Assembly: GCA_003024785.1 (NCBI GenBank)
Contig: PUQB01000003.1
Location: 62,001-126,000, forward strand
DNA length: 64,000 nucleotides
Reading direction: 5' to 3'
Source of the DNA: Selaginella tamariscina
Taxonomy: Eukaryota > Streptophyta > Lycopodiopsida > Selaginellales > Selaginellaceae
Position 1 is the stretch's first letter. Each line of letters starts with the position of its first letter. A program made the position numbers and the translations under genes. Shown in pieces: positions 22,181 through 37,415 of the stretch. The notes below the pieces were generated by a model. The model searched no databases, was not told where the DNA came from, and worked only from the letters and a program-made list of their open reading frames with translations.

Positions 22181-23433
22181 TGCCAGTCTACAAGCCGACA
22201 CAATCCGCCATAGCCAACGCTTAAAAGAACCCTAGAAAACCTCAAAACCCCTAAATGCGATTGTGTTCAGATTGCAATCTTTCAATCCTCTCTCGACGCG
22301 TTCCACCTGCATTCTGTGTTGATTTGCTGATTCGATGAATGAGATCATATCGGGAAACATACAATGCACATCACTAAGGAAAGACACCTTGGATAGACAT
22401 TGTTTCGAAGAGCTCTTTTGTGGGATAGCCGGACATGCCATTCATTTTTACAGCACACAGTGATTCTTCTATGCGTGTGAACAACAATATCCTATATGAC
22501 AGATAGACAGTCATCATGTTCCAAGGACCCGGATTAGCACTTTCCGTGCTCAGTAAGCATCCGACATGAGCTACCCTGTCACTGCAAACTGTTACCAATG
22601 GCCCATTTTGGTGCAGACATCTAATAGAGATTGTTGGTAGCAGCCACTCATATGGAGGACAGCATATATACTTCATGTTCAAGTGTGTGGGGCATCTGTC
22701 TTTTGAACTGTTCAAAGCCTTCTTCTAAGTTTAGGTGAGAATACATTGTATTGAAAACGTTATCAAACACATACACACAATATACATGTTTAAGTACATA
22801 TTCTGGAGTACAATGAAAGGGTTGTATTGTATTAGGATGGTAGTATAGATTAAAGTGATATATGAACCAACAAAGCCTTTTCGAGGTGATGAAGTTGATG
22901 AGTCGTATTCGATTTATCTTGCTAGGGTTTGCATCTAACGTTCATTAAGCAATTTGAAGTTTGGAGAGGCGGCCAACTGTGGCGAGATCTAGACCGCTGA
23001 ATTGGACGGCGATCATAACAGGAGACGTGGTGGGTTTGTAGCTGTGGGATCGGCCGTGGAGTATGTGCCACTATTTGTTTCGTCCGATGTGGGGAATCAA
23101 TGGCTGGGATTTGCCCTTGGGGAAGAACAAACAACACACACGAAGTGATTAGCTCGTTTCTCTCGCTTCTAATGTTAAATGTGGGTGTATAGGTTACTCT
23201 CATTCTTTTCCCTCTCTTTTGGCGTGAGGGAAGCGCCATAGCCTAGGGTTTGTTCTTGCCGGATCGGAGGCGCCATCGCGAGAATTCTTCATTCTAGGTT
23301 CGATTTGTTCGCAAAAATCGACTCTTTGTCCGAGCTCGCCAGCGGTTCTGCGCGATCCGGACTCCTGACTACCTGCGTAACAGGGTTTTGAAGCCGATGC
23401 AACAAAGCTGCTCGAGATCTGCGTGATCTTACA
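22181..23433. other. Promoter and 5' region of MOR1, no other gene seen
   Basis: Lies between the divergent 265-aa gene and MOR1, so it probably holds both promoters. A 113-residue minus-strand frame (22374-22715) has no similarity I recognise. The last 500 bases are GC-richer and likely include the MOR1 5' untranslated region. Confidence 0.5.
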
Positions 23434-26400
23434 ATGTCGGAGGACGAAAAGCTGCTCAAGATGCAAAGAAGCTGCCTTGGGAGGACAGATTGACGCACAA
23501 GAACTGGAAGGTGAGGAATGATGCGTGTATCGATCTTGCAGGAGTCTGCGACGGGATTTTGGATCCAAAGGACCCGCGGCTACGAGAATTCGGTAAGTAA
23601 AAATGGAAAATGTAGGTGTCTGCGTAGCGAAAATCTCTCGAATTTAGCTGCCGAAAGCTGTTTTAGGTCTGAGATTATGAGCTGATCGCAGGGCCGCTGC
23701 TCAAGAAGAGTGTCGCCGATTCAAATGCGGCTGTCCAAGAGAAAGCTTTGGATGCCTTGATTGCGTTTCTCCGAGCTGCCGATGCTGATGCTTCGAGGTT
23801 TGTTAATGCACACATATACATGTTTGCTAATGTATAGCTGAACATTCAGATATGCGAAGGAAGTCTGCGATTCTATTGCAGCTAAATGCCTTACTGGCCG
23901 TCCAAAAACGGTTGAAAAGGCTCAGGCGGCATTTCTCCTCTGGCTGGAGCTCGAAGCATCGGATGCGTTCTTGGTACGTTGCATTTCTTTTTCATTTGGT
24001 TCTATCTGATATACGGCCTTCGTATAGGATACAATGGAAAAGGCTATCAAGAATAAAGTGGCGAAAGCTGTTGTTCCTGCGATTGATGTTATGTATCAGG
24101 CTCTCAGGTATGTGCATATGATATATATACACACAAATGTATTGTTCTTATACGTGTATAATTAATGGATTGTTTTGCTTCAGCGAATTCGGAACGAAGA
24201 TAATTCCTGCAAAAAGGATATTGAAGATGTTGCCTGAGCTTTTCGATCATCAGGATCAGAATGTTAGAGCTTCTGCCAAGGGTCTTACGATAGAGTTGTG
24301 CCGTTGGATAGGAAAGGATTCCGTGAAGTCAATTCTCTTCGAGAAAATGCGGGACACTATGGTACGTTGCATGCATAAATGCACATCTGCAGTGTGTTCA
24401 ATGATATTTGGTTCATACGGTCATGCTGTTTCAGAAAAAGGAAGTAGAAGCTGAAATGGAGAATGTAACAGGTGTTTCTAAACCAACGAGGAAATAAGGT
24501 ATATGTAAATGCAATCTTTTTAATGAGTATGCATATATAATTCTTTTTCCATTAGATCCGAGCAGGCGAGAGAAATCGAACAGGAAGCCACTGTGGAAGT
24601 TTCTGGTTCTGGTTCTGGTCCTGTTGATGATACTTCATCTTCAGGTATGACTAAGAAATTCCCAAGTATCTCATGATTGATTCTTCCACTGCTCTAGGCG
24701 CACAAGACATAGACGAGTATGACCTGGTAGATCCTGTTGATATTCTAACACCACTTGGGAAATCAACGTTTTGGGAAGGAGTGGTAAACTCTCTCTCTCT
24801 CTTTCTCATGCATGTAGTTTTATTTATCGGTTATGCATTTCAGAAAGCCACAAAATGGTCCGAGAGGCGCGACGCAGTTGCTGAACTTACAAAACTCGCG
24901 TCCGCTAAAAGGCTTGCTGCTGGCGATTATACGGAAGTATGCCGAACGTTGAAAAAGGTCTTTATCTGTCTTATCAATATGTACATACACATGTATATAG
25001 CCGTGCAAATATGTATGTATGTATGTATGTATTTGCATTTGTTGTGTGCTAATATTTTTAGTTACCAGCTTATAACGGATGTGAACATAGCTGTTGCTAT
25101 TGAGGCAATACAAGCAGCTGGGAATCTCGCCGCAGGTTTGCGAAAGGACTTCACTGTCTGCTCCAGAATTCTACTTCCTGTTTTGCTGGTAACGATGTTA
25201 GTGTAATAAACAATCATAAAATCACGCACACATACATGGGAGAGGGATGTATATACAAGGGCGAGAGGAAGAGAGAAAGGAGGGAATTACATTGTTGTGG
25301 TTAAATTTTTGGGTTTATTTTGGTCAGGAAAAACATAAAGAGAAAAAGCAAAGTGTAGTGGACGCATTGATGCAGACACTGCAAAGCATGCACAAAAGTG
25401 GTTGTGTTTCTCTCGCGGATGTAATTGAAGGTAGAAGTTATATTCTGTTGTTTTTCAATATCGGTTTTTGTTTTATATTATCTAATCTACGTTTCTTTGA
25501 ATTCTCTGACAGATATAAGGGCCGCGACCAAGAACAAAGTTCCTTCAGTGCGTTCTTCATGCCTGAACTGGGTAACATTCTGCATTGAGAACAACAACAA
25601 GGCGAACGTCCTTAAGCTGCACAAGGATTACATTCCGATACTCATGGAGGTTATTCATATATGTCTATGGATGATTATGTTTAATTCATAATCGATTACT
25701 CTGTGTGTGTGTGCTAAGGATGTACACATTTAAACAAGTTTAGCGTGTTTTACTGACACATGTTTTCTCTGTAGAGCCTAAACGATGGGACCCCTGAAGT
25801 TCGGGATGCAGCTTTTTCCGCACTAGCGGCATTTGCAAAGGTGAGCAACCTTTCGAGATATTGTTAGTTGTATATATGTATTTTTCTTTTTTATTTTTCT
25901 GTCCTCAGCATTTAGGAATGAAACCACTTGAGCGATCATTAGAGAAGCTTGATGATGTAAGAAGGAAAAAACTAACTGAAATGATTGGTTCTGGTAGTGG
26001 AGGCTCAGGATCCATTCCTGGTACTGTTTCAGGTAATATTCTTTATACGCTAAATATATGTTACATTGTAGCTATAGCTTATTACGTGTTCTTTACCCGT
26101 TCGCAGTTGTATCAAGAAATCCAGCAGCTGTTGGGCCAGAGGAAGTAAGTATACGTGTATGTGTACTTCAACGTTTTACATAAATGTAAAATGCTGTTTT
26201 GTTTGTTCGTTATTACATTCGGTCTTGTTCAGGGATCTGAAGCAGTTATAAAGAAATCTGCTGCCAGCTTGCTAACTGGGAAAAAAGCGGTCGTTCAGCC
26301 TCAGGTAAGTTACTATAACTATGTTTTAAATCACTAATAAAGATTCGAATATCGAGCTCATTCGAATAATGTAGCTAAAAATTTGATTTACAAGTAGGAA

Positions 26401-29400
26401 CTCTATCATAGATTAATATATATCCATATATCGGTGGCATTATGAATTTGACATATGTATATATAATATTTTGTATAATATATGCAGAGCACTAAAAAGC
26501 TAGGAATGGGAAAAACAAGCGCTCTCAAAAAAGGAGATTCGATTACAGCAGCGTCTAAAAGACTTGAATCGAACGAGGATGTAGAAGTCGGGGAAATGAG
26601 CTTGGAAGAGATCGAGTCTAAAGTAGCTAGTATTGTTCAATCTGATATTATCGAAAATTTGAAGAGTGCAGTGTGGAAGGAGCGTCTTGAAGGTTGGTTG
26701 TTTGTTGTTTGTTCATGTGCGTGTGTTACAACTATGTAGATGTCTATGCATGTGTCAATATATTCTTATATCGGTAGGACTTATTTTATGGTTTCTGATC
26801 TGTGTTCCAACACAGCTATTACGTCACTGAAAGAAAGCATAGAGGGATTGACCGAGATCAACAAGCACAGTGAAATCTTAGTACGTCTTCTTTCGGTGCT
26901 TCCAGGTTGGAGCGAAAAAAACGTTCAGGTGAGATTTACAATGAAAAAGTTATTCTATATTTATGCACATGTATAATCCCTGTGTCCTCTTTCCTCTTAT
27001 ACGTGTACCTAGATATATAAATGCCTGAAATAGTTTAATATAGTGGCAAGTTTATATAATGAATAACCACCATCTATTCTGATTTTTTATGATGGCAGGT
27101 CCAGCAAAAGGTTGTTGAAGTTATAACCCACATTGCTGAAAGAGCAACTAACTTTTCTAAAAGATCTGTTATGCTATGTCTGGCAGGTAAATTAAATATT
27201 AACTGAATGTTATGCATATGTATCATACTACTGGTATAAACGATATATCTATTTTGTTTTCCAGGACTAGCTGAAAGATGTTCCGACATAAAAAGTCGAA
27301 TTCAGGCTACAAGATGTCTTACTGTCTTTTGCGAAGCTGTTGGACCTAATTTCGTATTTGATAAGGTAACTTCTAAATGGCAGATAATATATAATTATAA
27401 AACATTTACATATTCACTTGTATGTTTATCTAGATGTACAAGATCATGAAAGAACACAAAAATCCCAAGGTGTTGAGTGAAGGCTTGCTTTGGATGATTT
27501 CTGCCATTGACGATTTTGGAATAGCTCACCTTAAAATGAAGGTAGGTGCTCAATGTTTTCCGCCCACAGGCATACATGCATTATATATTTAACTCCCGCT
27601 TATATATAGTATGCGTATCTACTATCTACTATATAGCTGTAGTTGTAGGGTTACATTGTTTACACGAGAGAAACTAACGTATGTGATTTATCTCTTGCAG
27701 GATTTGATAGAGTTTTGCAAAGACGTTGGTTTGCAATCCAGTGCACCCGCTACGCGAAATGCGACAATCAAACTTATTGGTGTTTTGCACAAATACGTTG
27801 GACCAGGTATATGATATGTAGCATATATATTTAAAGCTAGATTAAACTTGTATGTTTCAGCTTTGAAGAACTTCCTTACGGATGTTAAGCCTGCTCTTCA
27901 GAGTGCTCTGGATGCGGAATACGAGAAGAACCCCTATGAGGTAAATACTCTAGTAGTTTAATGATTGCCTTTAAGAGCTAGTTTCTGAATCTTGTTTCTT
28001 TTAAATATTATTTCTAGTACAAGGATGTAGTTTTATCATTATGAATACATTTCTTTCATAAACTAAATTCTTAATTTTTCTGCGTCATAGGGTACCACGG
28101 CTCCTAAGAGAAGTGTCCGTGGAGCTGAGGACGGAGCGCCTCAAGGAGGTGGTGCTGATGGTTTGCCACGGGAGGACATTAGTGGAAAATTGACACCGTT
28201 ATTGATAAAGAACCTGGGAAGTCCAGAATGGAAGGTAATCAACATTTATAATAGTGTGTAATACTTATATATATTATAGTAGTTTACACGTTATGTCAAG
28301 TCTGAAAACCAAAGGCAAAAGGTTGGTTTTGATTTTCCCATATGCAGTAATATTAACATTGATTATAGCCGTATGGATATCTAGAATACAAGGTGTCATA
28401 TGTTATGTATAAGTATAATGCTAACCTTTTGGTTTGCTCAGGTCCGGCAAGAGGCTATAGATGCAGTCAACAGAATAATTGAGGAGGCTAACAAGAGAAT
28501 TCAGGCGACGGGCACAGGTGGGTGTGTGTGTGTGCGTGCGTCCGTGTTTGTGTTTCGTCGTTCTCGGGTGTTCCTCTCTTACTTCTATATATTTCTTAGC
28601 TGAACTTTTTGGAGCTCTTAAGGGTAGATTAAATGATTCCAATAAGAACTTGGTGATGATGACTTTATCTACGCTTGGGAATGTCGCTTCAGCAATGGGT
28701 CCTGCTGTGGAGAAGAATAGCAAGGTTAGAATACATAAATTAGTGCTTAGCATCACGCAGAAAGTATAAACGTTGCATTGCATTTACAGGGAATTTTGTC
28801 CGACGTTCTCAAATGCCTCGGAGATAATAAGAAGCTAATGCGAGAAGCTGTTGTGAAGACGTTAGATGCATGGGTCGACGTGGTGCAATTGGATAAGATG
28901 GTACACGTGTCTCTATCTATATGACATATAACTACATATACATATGTAAATGCGTGTCTTTGCTTGGCATGTGTACAACATAATAGGTAACGCTTAAACG
29001 TTGAATGCTTATATTTTTGATATACACATAGATTCCCTAGACGCACGCATATGCATAATATACTTGTATATATGTTTCCCCATACAGATATGCATGTTGA
29101 CACTATGCTCTTTCAGCGTTCATTATAAATACATGAGATACATACCGACGCATATCTATGTGTCTATGTGTATACATTCTGGGATATATCTGATTAAACA
29201 TTTTCTAGTTGACATATGTTGTTCCGGCAGTAGCAGATCCTAAGCTTTGTGCAGATGGGCGGAAAGATCTGTTTGATTGGGTCAGTAAGCACTTGAGCAA
29301 ATGTACTGATCTTTCTGAGCTGCCTCAGCTATTGAAACCAACATCTGTGGGCCTTCAGGTACGCATAACTTAGCTATGTGTGGACTTAAGGCGCGCGAGC

Positions 29401-32400
29401 GTGTGTTTTATTTAGATGAGAATCTACTGGTATTCATATTCATGTTTTATTGTATATTATTCAGGATAAGTCCGCTGATGTTCGTAAATCGGCAGAAGCC
29501 TCACTTCTCGAACTCATACGAGTGTGCAGTTTTGATACGGTACATTATTTATACTTTGCATGGACGTATACCTTGTGATAAGCACATTTATGTTGCATCC
29601 CATCGCATACTATACCGATATGTATGTATTCCAATGTCTCTGTATAGATTTGCGCTATCATCTCGTTCGTTTGCTGGCAGTTTTATTATGTTTATGAGTT
29701 ATTTAACCTTCTGTTGAATGTAGATAAATAAAGCATCTAGAGAGTTACATGGTTCCGCACTTGCGGCGGTTCATCCTATCTTGGAAAACACAGGTCTCCT
29801 GGGGCAGCAATTGGTAAAATATTATTAGTGCGTATATATAACATTACTATAAAAATAGTTCCGCAGATGTTTATGAAGAGAAAACAGCACCAAAAGCTTC
29901 TGTAAGAAGGGAAGACAGACTGGCAATGTGGAGCGTGCAACAAATAAGGCAGTCTCACGGTCGGCAGCCACGGTAATTGCTATATATGTACATTTAACAC
30001 ATTTACATAAAGATTTTGCACGTTGTTGATAAAGTAGAGTATTTTAGCGAGATGCAACACATACGGATGTTTATGTAAATTGTTCTGATCGCTGATCTGT
30101 ATTCATTTAGAGCAAAAATGTGGGTGGAAAAGTCTCTAAACAAGCTGCAGCCATAGCTGCACAGGATGCGGCTGTACAAGGCCAAGCACTATTCCATTTG
30201 AAGGACTCAAACAAAGTATAAGTTGTTTGTTATTAATCACACATACAGTTCTATTACATACGTACAGTATGTCTGTATGAATGTATGTATATGTATACAA
30301 ATGCCAACATTACGTGAACGTATGTGTGTGTGGTGTATAAAATGTGTGTATCATTTCAGGAAGACCGTGAACGATCAATTCCACGAAAGTATAAGTTTGA
30401 GGAACCTAGATCAGAGCAAGTGCTTGAGGTCGAGGTATGATGATCATCGGATTAGCATCAATATCAACGTTAATCTTTTTCCTTTTTTTTGTTGTTATTG
30501 TTTGACAGTCTGATTTAATGAAATATTTCCGAGAAGATCTTCATAGAAGATTACTAAGCCCCGACTTCAAAAGCAAGTTGACGGTCTGGAGTTGTTGCAA
30601 AAGGTATGTACTGCCTTATAGTGTATATATTTCTACTGTCAGTAGTATACTTGTTTTGACTATATTTTCGTATGTATACTGTTATACAGAATAGAACTGT
30701 ATCGGTAGAAAGATCGATTCTAATATCTGCACTTTAAAATTAGCGCTTCATATCTAGCCTATACATAATATACGTTAAATAGTTGCATTCTATATAAGTT
30801 TTTCACGTGAATGCAGGCCATCTCTTCCCACATCAAAGATATTATCGAGATTGTTGATGTTCTCCTTCGCTGGATAGTGATACGTTTCTGTGAGTCAAAC
30901 ACCACGTGCCTTTTAAAGGTATAATTTGCTTATATGGTCAAGTAAATACTAACTAATTGTATGCATAGTTATGATACAGATTATTATCAACATAAATTTG
31001 ATCTGTATTTGTTATTGCTTTTATTCTAGGTACTTGACTTCCTTCCGGAATTGGTGGAGGCTCTGAAAAGCGAAGGATATTCACTAACAGAGTACGAGGC
31101 TACGGTTTTCTTACCGTGTCTTGTGGAAAAGGTATAAATGCTTTAATACATATACATATGACATTAAGTATGTTTGTAATATGCAAATATGTTATACATA
31201 TCAATGCCATATGTAAGACGCAAACGCTATTTGCACATATTTATACTCATGTATACATGGAATTATTTAAATAGGCACAGACAATGAAATGCTGTATTTG
31301 CAGTCTGGTCACAATATCGAAAAGGTTAAAGAGAAAATGAGGGAATTGATGAAGCTTTTGTGCTGTATATATCCTGCATCAAAGTTATTTACTTACCTAT
31401 GTGAAGGCCTCCGTTCGAAGAACAACCGTACCAGGATAGAATGTGCCGATCACATCGGTTTTATGATCGACCGCTATGGTGTAGAGGTTAGTCATTTAAC
31501 ATTGTTGCAATCATAGTATTAACATCATCAAGGATAGATACCGAATAAGTTGTTCCTATATGCAGTTATCCGGTATATCTTTTATTCTCTATTATTCTCA
31601 GTAATGATTTATTTTTCACTGGTGATTTCATACTGACATCTAGTATTTTGCGCAGATTGCAATACCAAATAAGGCCTTGCAACAGGTTGCAGCTTTAACC
31701 ACTGAGCGAGACGGTGACTTACGAAAAGCGGCGTTGCTAACGCTTGCAACAGCCTACAAAATTCTTGGTAAATAAACTTATGATAATGATGATGATGATA
31801 TATTAACGTCCGTTTGCGCGATGTGGGCATAGGACAAATATATGCATAGAATGAATGAAGCTACTTCGTATGTATTACTCGTGAGTTACTTAAGCACTTG
31901 CTGCAGGTGAGGATGTTTGGAGATACTTGGGGAAATTGTCGGATGCTCAGAAAAGCATGATTGATGACAAGTTTAAGTGGAAGGTACTTGCTATAACACG
32001 CAGGCATGTGCGTGAGAACGTCACATTAATGTTTTGATTTAGGCTCGTGAAATGGATAAAAGAAAAGAAGGTAAACTAGGCGAATCAAGGGCAGCACTGA
32101 GGCGCTCCGTCCGTGAAAATGGGTATGTTCATAACAGAATTTTCAATCATTGTGGATATGTGCGTGTCGTGAACTGCGTTTAAAACTAAATTAGCTATCT
32201 TTATTATCCATAGAAAAGGATAGTGTGTGTACATTTATTCACGTTATTTGACATATGTGCGTGCATAACCTGTATAGTTTTAACGAGAACTCCATGTTAG
32301 GAACGATGCTGTGGAGCAAAGTGGGGAGAGCATCTCAAGGCCTATCACTGCGCCTCCAGTTCTACTCAGGTAAGACTAATGACTAATGTTGTTCATTGAT

Positions 32401-33191
32401 GTATATCGGTTATTGCCTTTTGATTTTATGAGATGCCATTTTTATAATTGATACTGTTTTGAAATAAATATTTACATCATATCGTTGAATTAAGTGATAT
32501 TATGATAATATATGATTGTATTACAGTGATATAATGAATTTGATATATTTTACGTCTGTCTATATTTACATATGAAGATCTATGTAGGAACGATGATAGA
32601 AGTCATGAGTATATAATCTTACGTTTTGTATTCTTATTTTTTCTCTTTGCAGCAATAGAGCCGTTACTGATCACTTTGATTCGACATCTGAGATAGCCTA
32701 TGTGAACACCTCAGCATCACAGCCGGTCCGTCCGATTGGAGTGAAGCTTTAGACACAATAGAATTCGGCTCAAGTCCAGAACAGGTAACTACTTAACAGT
32801 AGGTTAATTTTAATAACCATTTAATATAACTTAATAATTGCAATATGCGATCTTACTATTTCCTCTATTTGATTAACGTAACCCGAATTAGGTCGTGGAG
32901 GGAATGAAGCTTATTTGCCATGAATTAAGTCAGATTGTATCGGATGTGGAAAGCTTAACAGACGAGTTTACCAAGGATGCGGATCGGCTTGTAAGGATAT
33001 TGACTTTGAAGGTAATATTTATCCAGACAATATTGTTCGTTTCTCTGATATAGGTATTTTTATCAGGTTACTACCACATTCAATATGGGGCTTGGTGGCG
33101 CATCTTCGAGATCGTGTAAATACGTACTGAATACTTTGATGCAGGTGAGTGTGTGGGTGTTACAATAATAGTTTATATAAGCTATCATCTT

Positions 33192-33232
<41 letters not shown>

Positions 33233-34269
33233 GGCTTTTTCTGCAGACGTTCCAGATAAAGAAGCTTGCACATGGGGTAAGAGAAGCGACGCTGCACAGT
33301 CTCATTACGGAGCTACTCCTATGGTTGTTGGATGAAAGAGTGCCTTTGATGGATGATGGTAGCCAGCTCCTGAAGGCATTAAACGTTTTAATGCTGAAAA
33401 TATTGGTACGTATATGTAGTTCCTTAATTAATATGTATGTATACGATGGATACGTACATCTATACACTGCTCACATATGCTGTTTATTTTTTCACAGGAA
33501 AATGCAGATCGAACTTCTGCATTTGTTGTGCTAATACGTCTCCTTAGACCATTAGAGTCATCCAGATGGCCTAGCACTCCCTCTGAAGAATCAACTGCTT
33601 TAAGGGGACAGAAATTCTCAGATCTCGTGGTGAAGTGTTTAATCAAGTTGACGAAGGTGTGTATTGATCCTTTAATATGTTCATTATATATAAAGTACAT
33701 GTATACCCATATACGGTACATGTTTGTCTATATTTCATTCATACATCGATGATTTAGATATATAGATATAGACGATACGTGTATGGATATACGATACATA
33801 TATATGGATTTATGGCCATGTAAACACATCGATACACATGTACCATATTATGTATATTATGGCACATGTATATAAATGGATGTGTTTAGGAGTATAACTC
33901 GATGGATTTCAATATTTTAATGTTTTCTACTTGCAGGTTCTTGGCTCGACCATTTTCGAGGTGGACCTGGATCGCCTACTACAAAGTATTCATGAATATC
34001 TTCAAGAGCTGGGAATGGAGGAGATTCGAAGAAGGTATGGACATCTGTTATGTTTGTGTATGCGTGTTGTAGAAAGTGGAGACAGGAAATAATTTGGAGT
34101 ATTTTGTAGGGCTGGAGCCGATGATAAACCATTGCGTATGGTGAAGACGGTTCTTCACGAGCTAGTGAAACTCCGTGGTACCGCAATTAAAGGTCACCTA
34201 TCGATGGTACCAATTGATACGGAACCTCAGCCTATTATTCTCGCATACATCGATCTTAATCTTCAGGTG

Positions 34270-34305
<36 letters not shown>

Positions 34306-34469
34306 GTAGCATTTCAAATGTAAGCTAAACTGTTTAGTGTATGTATGTTGGGACCTGCACGCACACACACATATGCACATCTGTTTTATATTCGTATTTT
34401 GAAAAGAAATTACATTTAAACATACTGAAATACAAAATACACATATGATATGTAAGATAAGGGATATAA

Positions 34470-34517
<48 letters not shown>

Positions 34518-37050
34518 ATTGATCGATTTATGTATCGGCACATATATTTACATAGTCATTAGACTTTGACACATATTAGCGATATACCAAGAGGATTTTC
34601 TTTTTTTGATCAGACTTTAGCTGCTGCGAGAATGCTTACACCTGCAGGACCAACGGGGCAACACATTGGGTTGATGCATCCTCGAACGGAGCACAATCAC
34701 CAGCTGGACACACGGCTGAAGCACAGTTGAAAGTAAGAACTCAACACTATACATTATATACAAAAGCCTTAAAAAGTCTCTGTCCGTATGCTTAGATATA
34801 CATATATATATACACACACTAAACGGTATTAAAAGTAATACATCGCTGATACATGTATACTAGAATAAAGAGATACACGCACATATACTAGTAATACTAA
34901 CGAACTCATATTACAACAAGGCTTGTATCGCTGATTATGATTTAGTAAACGATCATTCATGTTTAATATGTACGTGTATTTCACATTATATGTTCTTATA
35001 AGCTTCTGTACAGCAAGAGCTAGCTGCCATCTTCAAGAAGATCGGGGATAAACAGACGTGTACAATTGGCCTGTACGAACTATACCGTATCACTCAGTTA
35101 TATCCTCAGGTAATTCTGCCATTTACCTCCTTGACATATACATGCAATATTTACACACATACTATATAAGCGGCTAATGATTATGGTCGATTTGACAGGT
35201 GGACATATTTTCTCAACTACAAAATGCTAGCGAAGCATTCAGAACGTATATACGGAACGGCTTAGCACAGGTAAAAATGTACACATCATGTATGCGTTTA
35301 TAAAATGAACGTGTATACGAATGCATATGGCAGCATAAACTGTGCATGCTATCATATGTACATGTATACTTGTGTCTCTATAACGCCTGTAACATGGATA
35401 GATAACATACAAGTACATGATTTCTTCCAAAAACATATCATCCTATGTTTATCCTTTAGTTACTGATACGTATACATTTACACACACATTCATAGATCTA
35501 CATTTACACAGACACAACAGAGCTGTATAACAGTGCACGTGTTAGATATCTGTGTCTATACATATATACAGATAGAAGCTAAAACACACACACACACACA
35601 CACAGTAAGTATGTATATATAACCGATTTTGATTTGTAGATGGAGAAGAGTGTAGCAGCGGGAAAAGCACCGACAAGTATAGCGATTGTAACACCTCCGC
35701 CAGCGTCGCCTCCAAATCACAGCTCACCCAAGATGGCATCGGTTATTTCTATGAGCAGCCGGGTTCAACCCCTGACTTTGGACAACAACGTGAACAACAG
35801 CGTAAGGGACGAAACGGAGAATGCACCTGTTGATGTCGATTCCGTGGAGTTGAAGAAGATTGTCTTTGCTAAGAGCCATGATCACGCCTCCCCTGCACCA
35901 GGTAAACTGTTTATATACTCATATATACACGATTGATCATATGCCTATATCATATATATGATCGCAGGTGTGTGTTTGTGTGTGGCTGTCTTTCTGTCTA
36001 CTGATTACGCCTTACGCCATCTCTTTTATATCGAATTTATATATGTATTGTACATTTAACCTATACACATATATAATGTAGACGTGATTATTGTCTTGCC
36101 CCAGGTGAACTACTTCTGCCATAATGTGTATAGTTTGTAATAGATATATCCATGTTATTAAGCTATACATTGGACACCCACTCAGACACACACTCCAGGG
36201 ACTTGCGTTGGCGCATGGATACTTCACATAAGTATATGTTTCGTATACACACTTGTCATATATACATGTGTACAAGACATTATATAGAGAGATTTATGTA
36301 TACATGCCCATACTCATCACGTAGATATACGGCGCATATAATTCATGTATTCATCACTTGCACTATCATCTGTTATATATTCTTTTGAACATGCATAAGT
36401 GGTATTTGCTTTCAGGCTTACGTAGTTTTGTTGGTATCATCACGTGTGTTGTGTGTACATATGTATATATTGTATACACATCTATACAGATGTAAATGAA
36501 TACATTTATACATGATCATGTTATCGACATTGTATGTCTAATACGAGTTATTAATTGTTAATAGGAACTTTGGACTCAATAAGGGAGAGAATGAGGAGCA
36601 TTCAAGCGGCGGCGGCGGCAGCCACAGGAGGGGGAGTTAATTTAACCACAAGCATTCCAAACGGCTCATCCTCGCCCTCTTCGGGTGTGTTCTCGTCTGC
36701 CCCTCGAAGCTACTTGTCGGAGACAACACAAACGCAACCTCCAACTCCAACTGATTCCTTCACACCACAAGGTATATTAATTATGCTCTTTCTCTTCCTG
36801 CGTGTCCTAGAGAGAGAGAGCTGTATTATATATTAAGTATACAGTTCATAAATTGTTATTGTGATACACACATTCGTACATACATAAATGTGTGTGCGTG
36901 TGTGTGTGAAAGAGAGAGAGAGCTAAATGAGCGGGGTTGTATACAGGGCCAAATTCAGCTCTTGTTGTAGACGATAGTGCACTGTCGGGTTTGCAAGCAC
37001 GAATGGAGAGATTGAAAATGGGGGGAGCCGTAGAACCCACTTCGTCGTAG
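23434..37050 (+). CDS. MOR1: Microtubule-associated protein MOR1 (XMAP215/Dis1 family)
   Basis: About 54 small exons, all with GT-AG borders, from ATG at 23434 (MSEDEKLLK...KKLPWEDRLTHKNWKVR) to TAG at 37048-37050. The order follows plant MOR1 along its whole length, about 1,950 residues: five TOG (HEAT-repeat) domains, linkers, and the plant C-terminal domain (YFREDLHRRLL, LLRWIVIRFCESNTTCLLK, RSKNNRTRIECADHIGF, SRWPSTPSEES, LQELGMEEIRRRAGADDKPL, and the short end GLQARMERLKMGG). XMAP215 proteins use TOG domains to bind tubulin and speed growth at plus ends; plant MOR1 organises cortical, spindle and phragmoplast arrays and is essential. Single-base shifts occur near 23460, 24492, 29867-29910 (probably two), 30570, 32690-32730 and 34660. 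Several are one base short in a homopolymer. Splice sites are intact throughout, so assembly indels are likelier than a pseudogene. Confidence 0.95.
34278..34303. repeat. (TA)n in a MOR1 intron; long (CT)n nearby
   Basis: A TA run at about 34274-34303 and a CT run at about 34472-34518 lie in the same MOR1 intron (34267-34613). Confidence 0.9.
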
Positions 37051-37370
37051 AGATTACTTTTTGAGCTCTTAGATTTTTTTTTCCTCCATGTGTATAATTT
37101 TTTCTTATTAAGCTCTTTTGCACCAAAACAGATGGTGCTATCGTCATATATAAGTATATTCCTTTAATAACAAGGGTATATTTTCTTAGAATATTTACAT
37201 TATGTGTGAATAAAACATAAGTTTATAAAAGAGATTTAAGAAATAAAACAATTTCTAAATTAGAAGTTGACATAAGAATAACATTAAAATAATAATAAAA
37301 AGAAATGAATAATATAAAGTCTATCAAAGTTGCCTCCGTAACTTCAATGGTATATAGCTTTAATACATTG

Positions 37371-37415
<45 letters not shown>

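Noticed and set aside
22374..22715. 113-residue minus-strand frame upstream of MOR1
   Set aside because: No homology, splice context or regulatory support; it lies in a probable promoter region.
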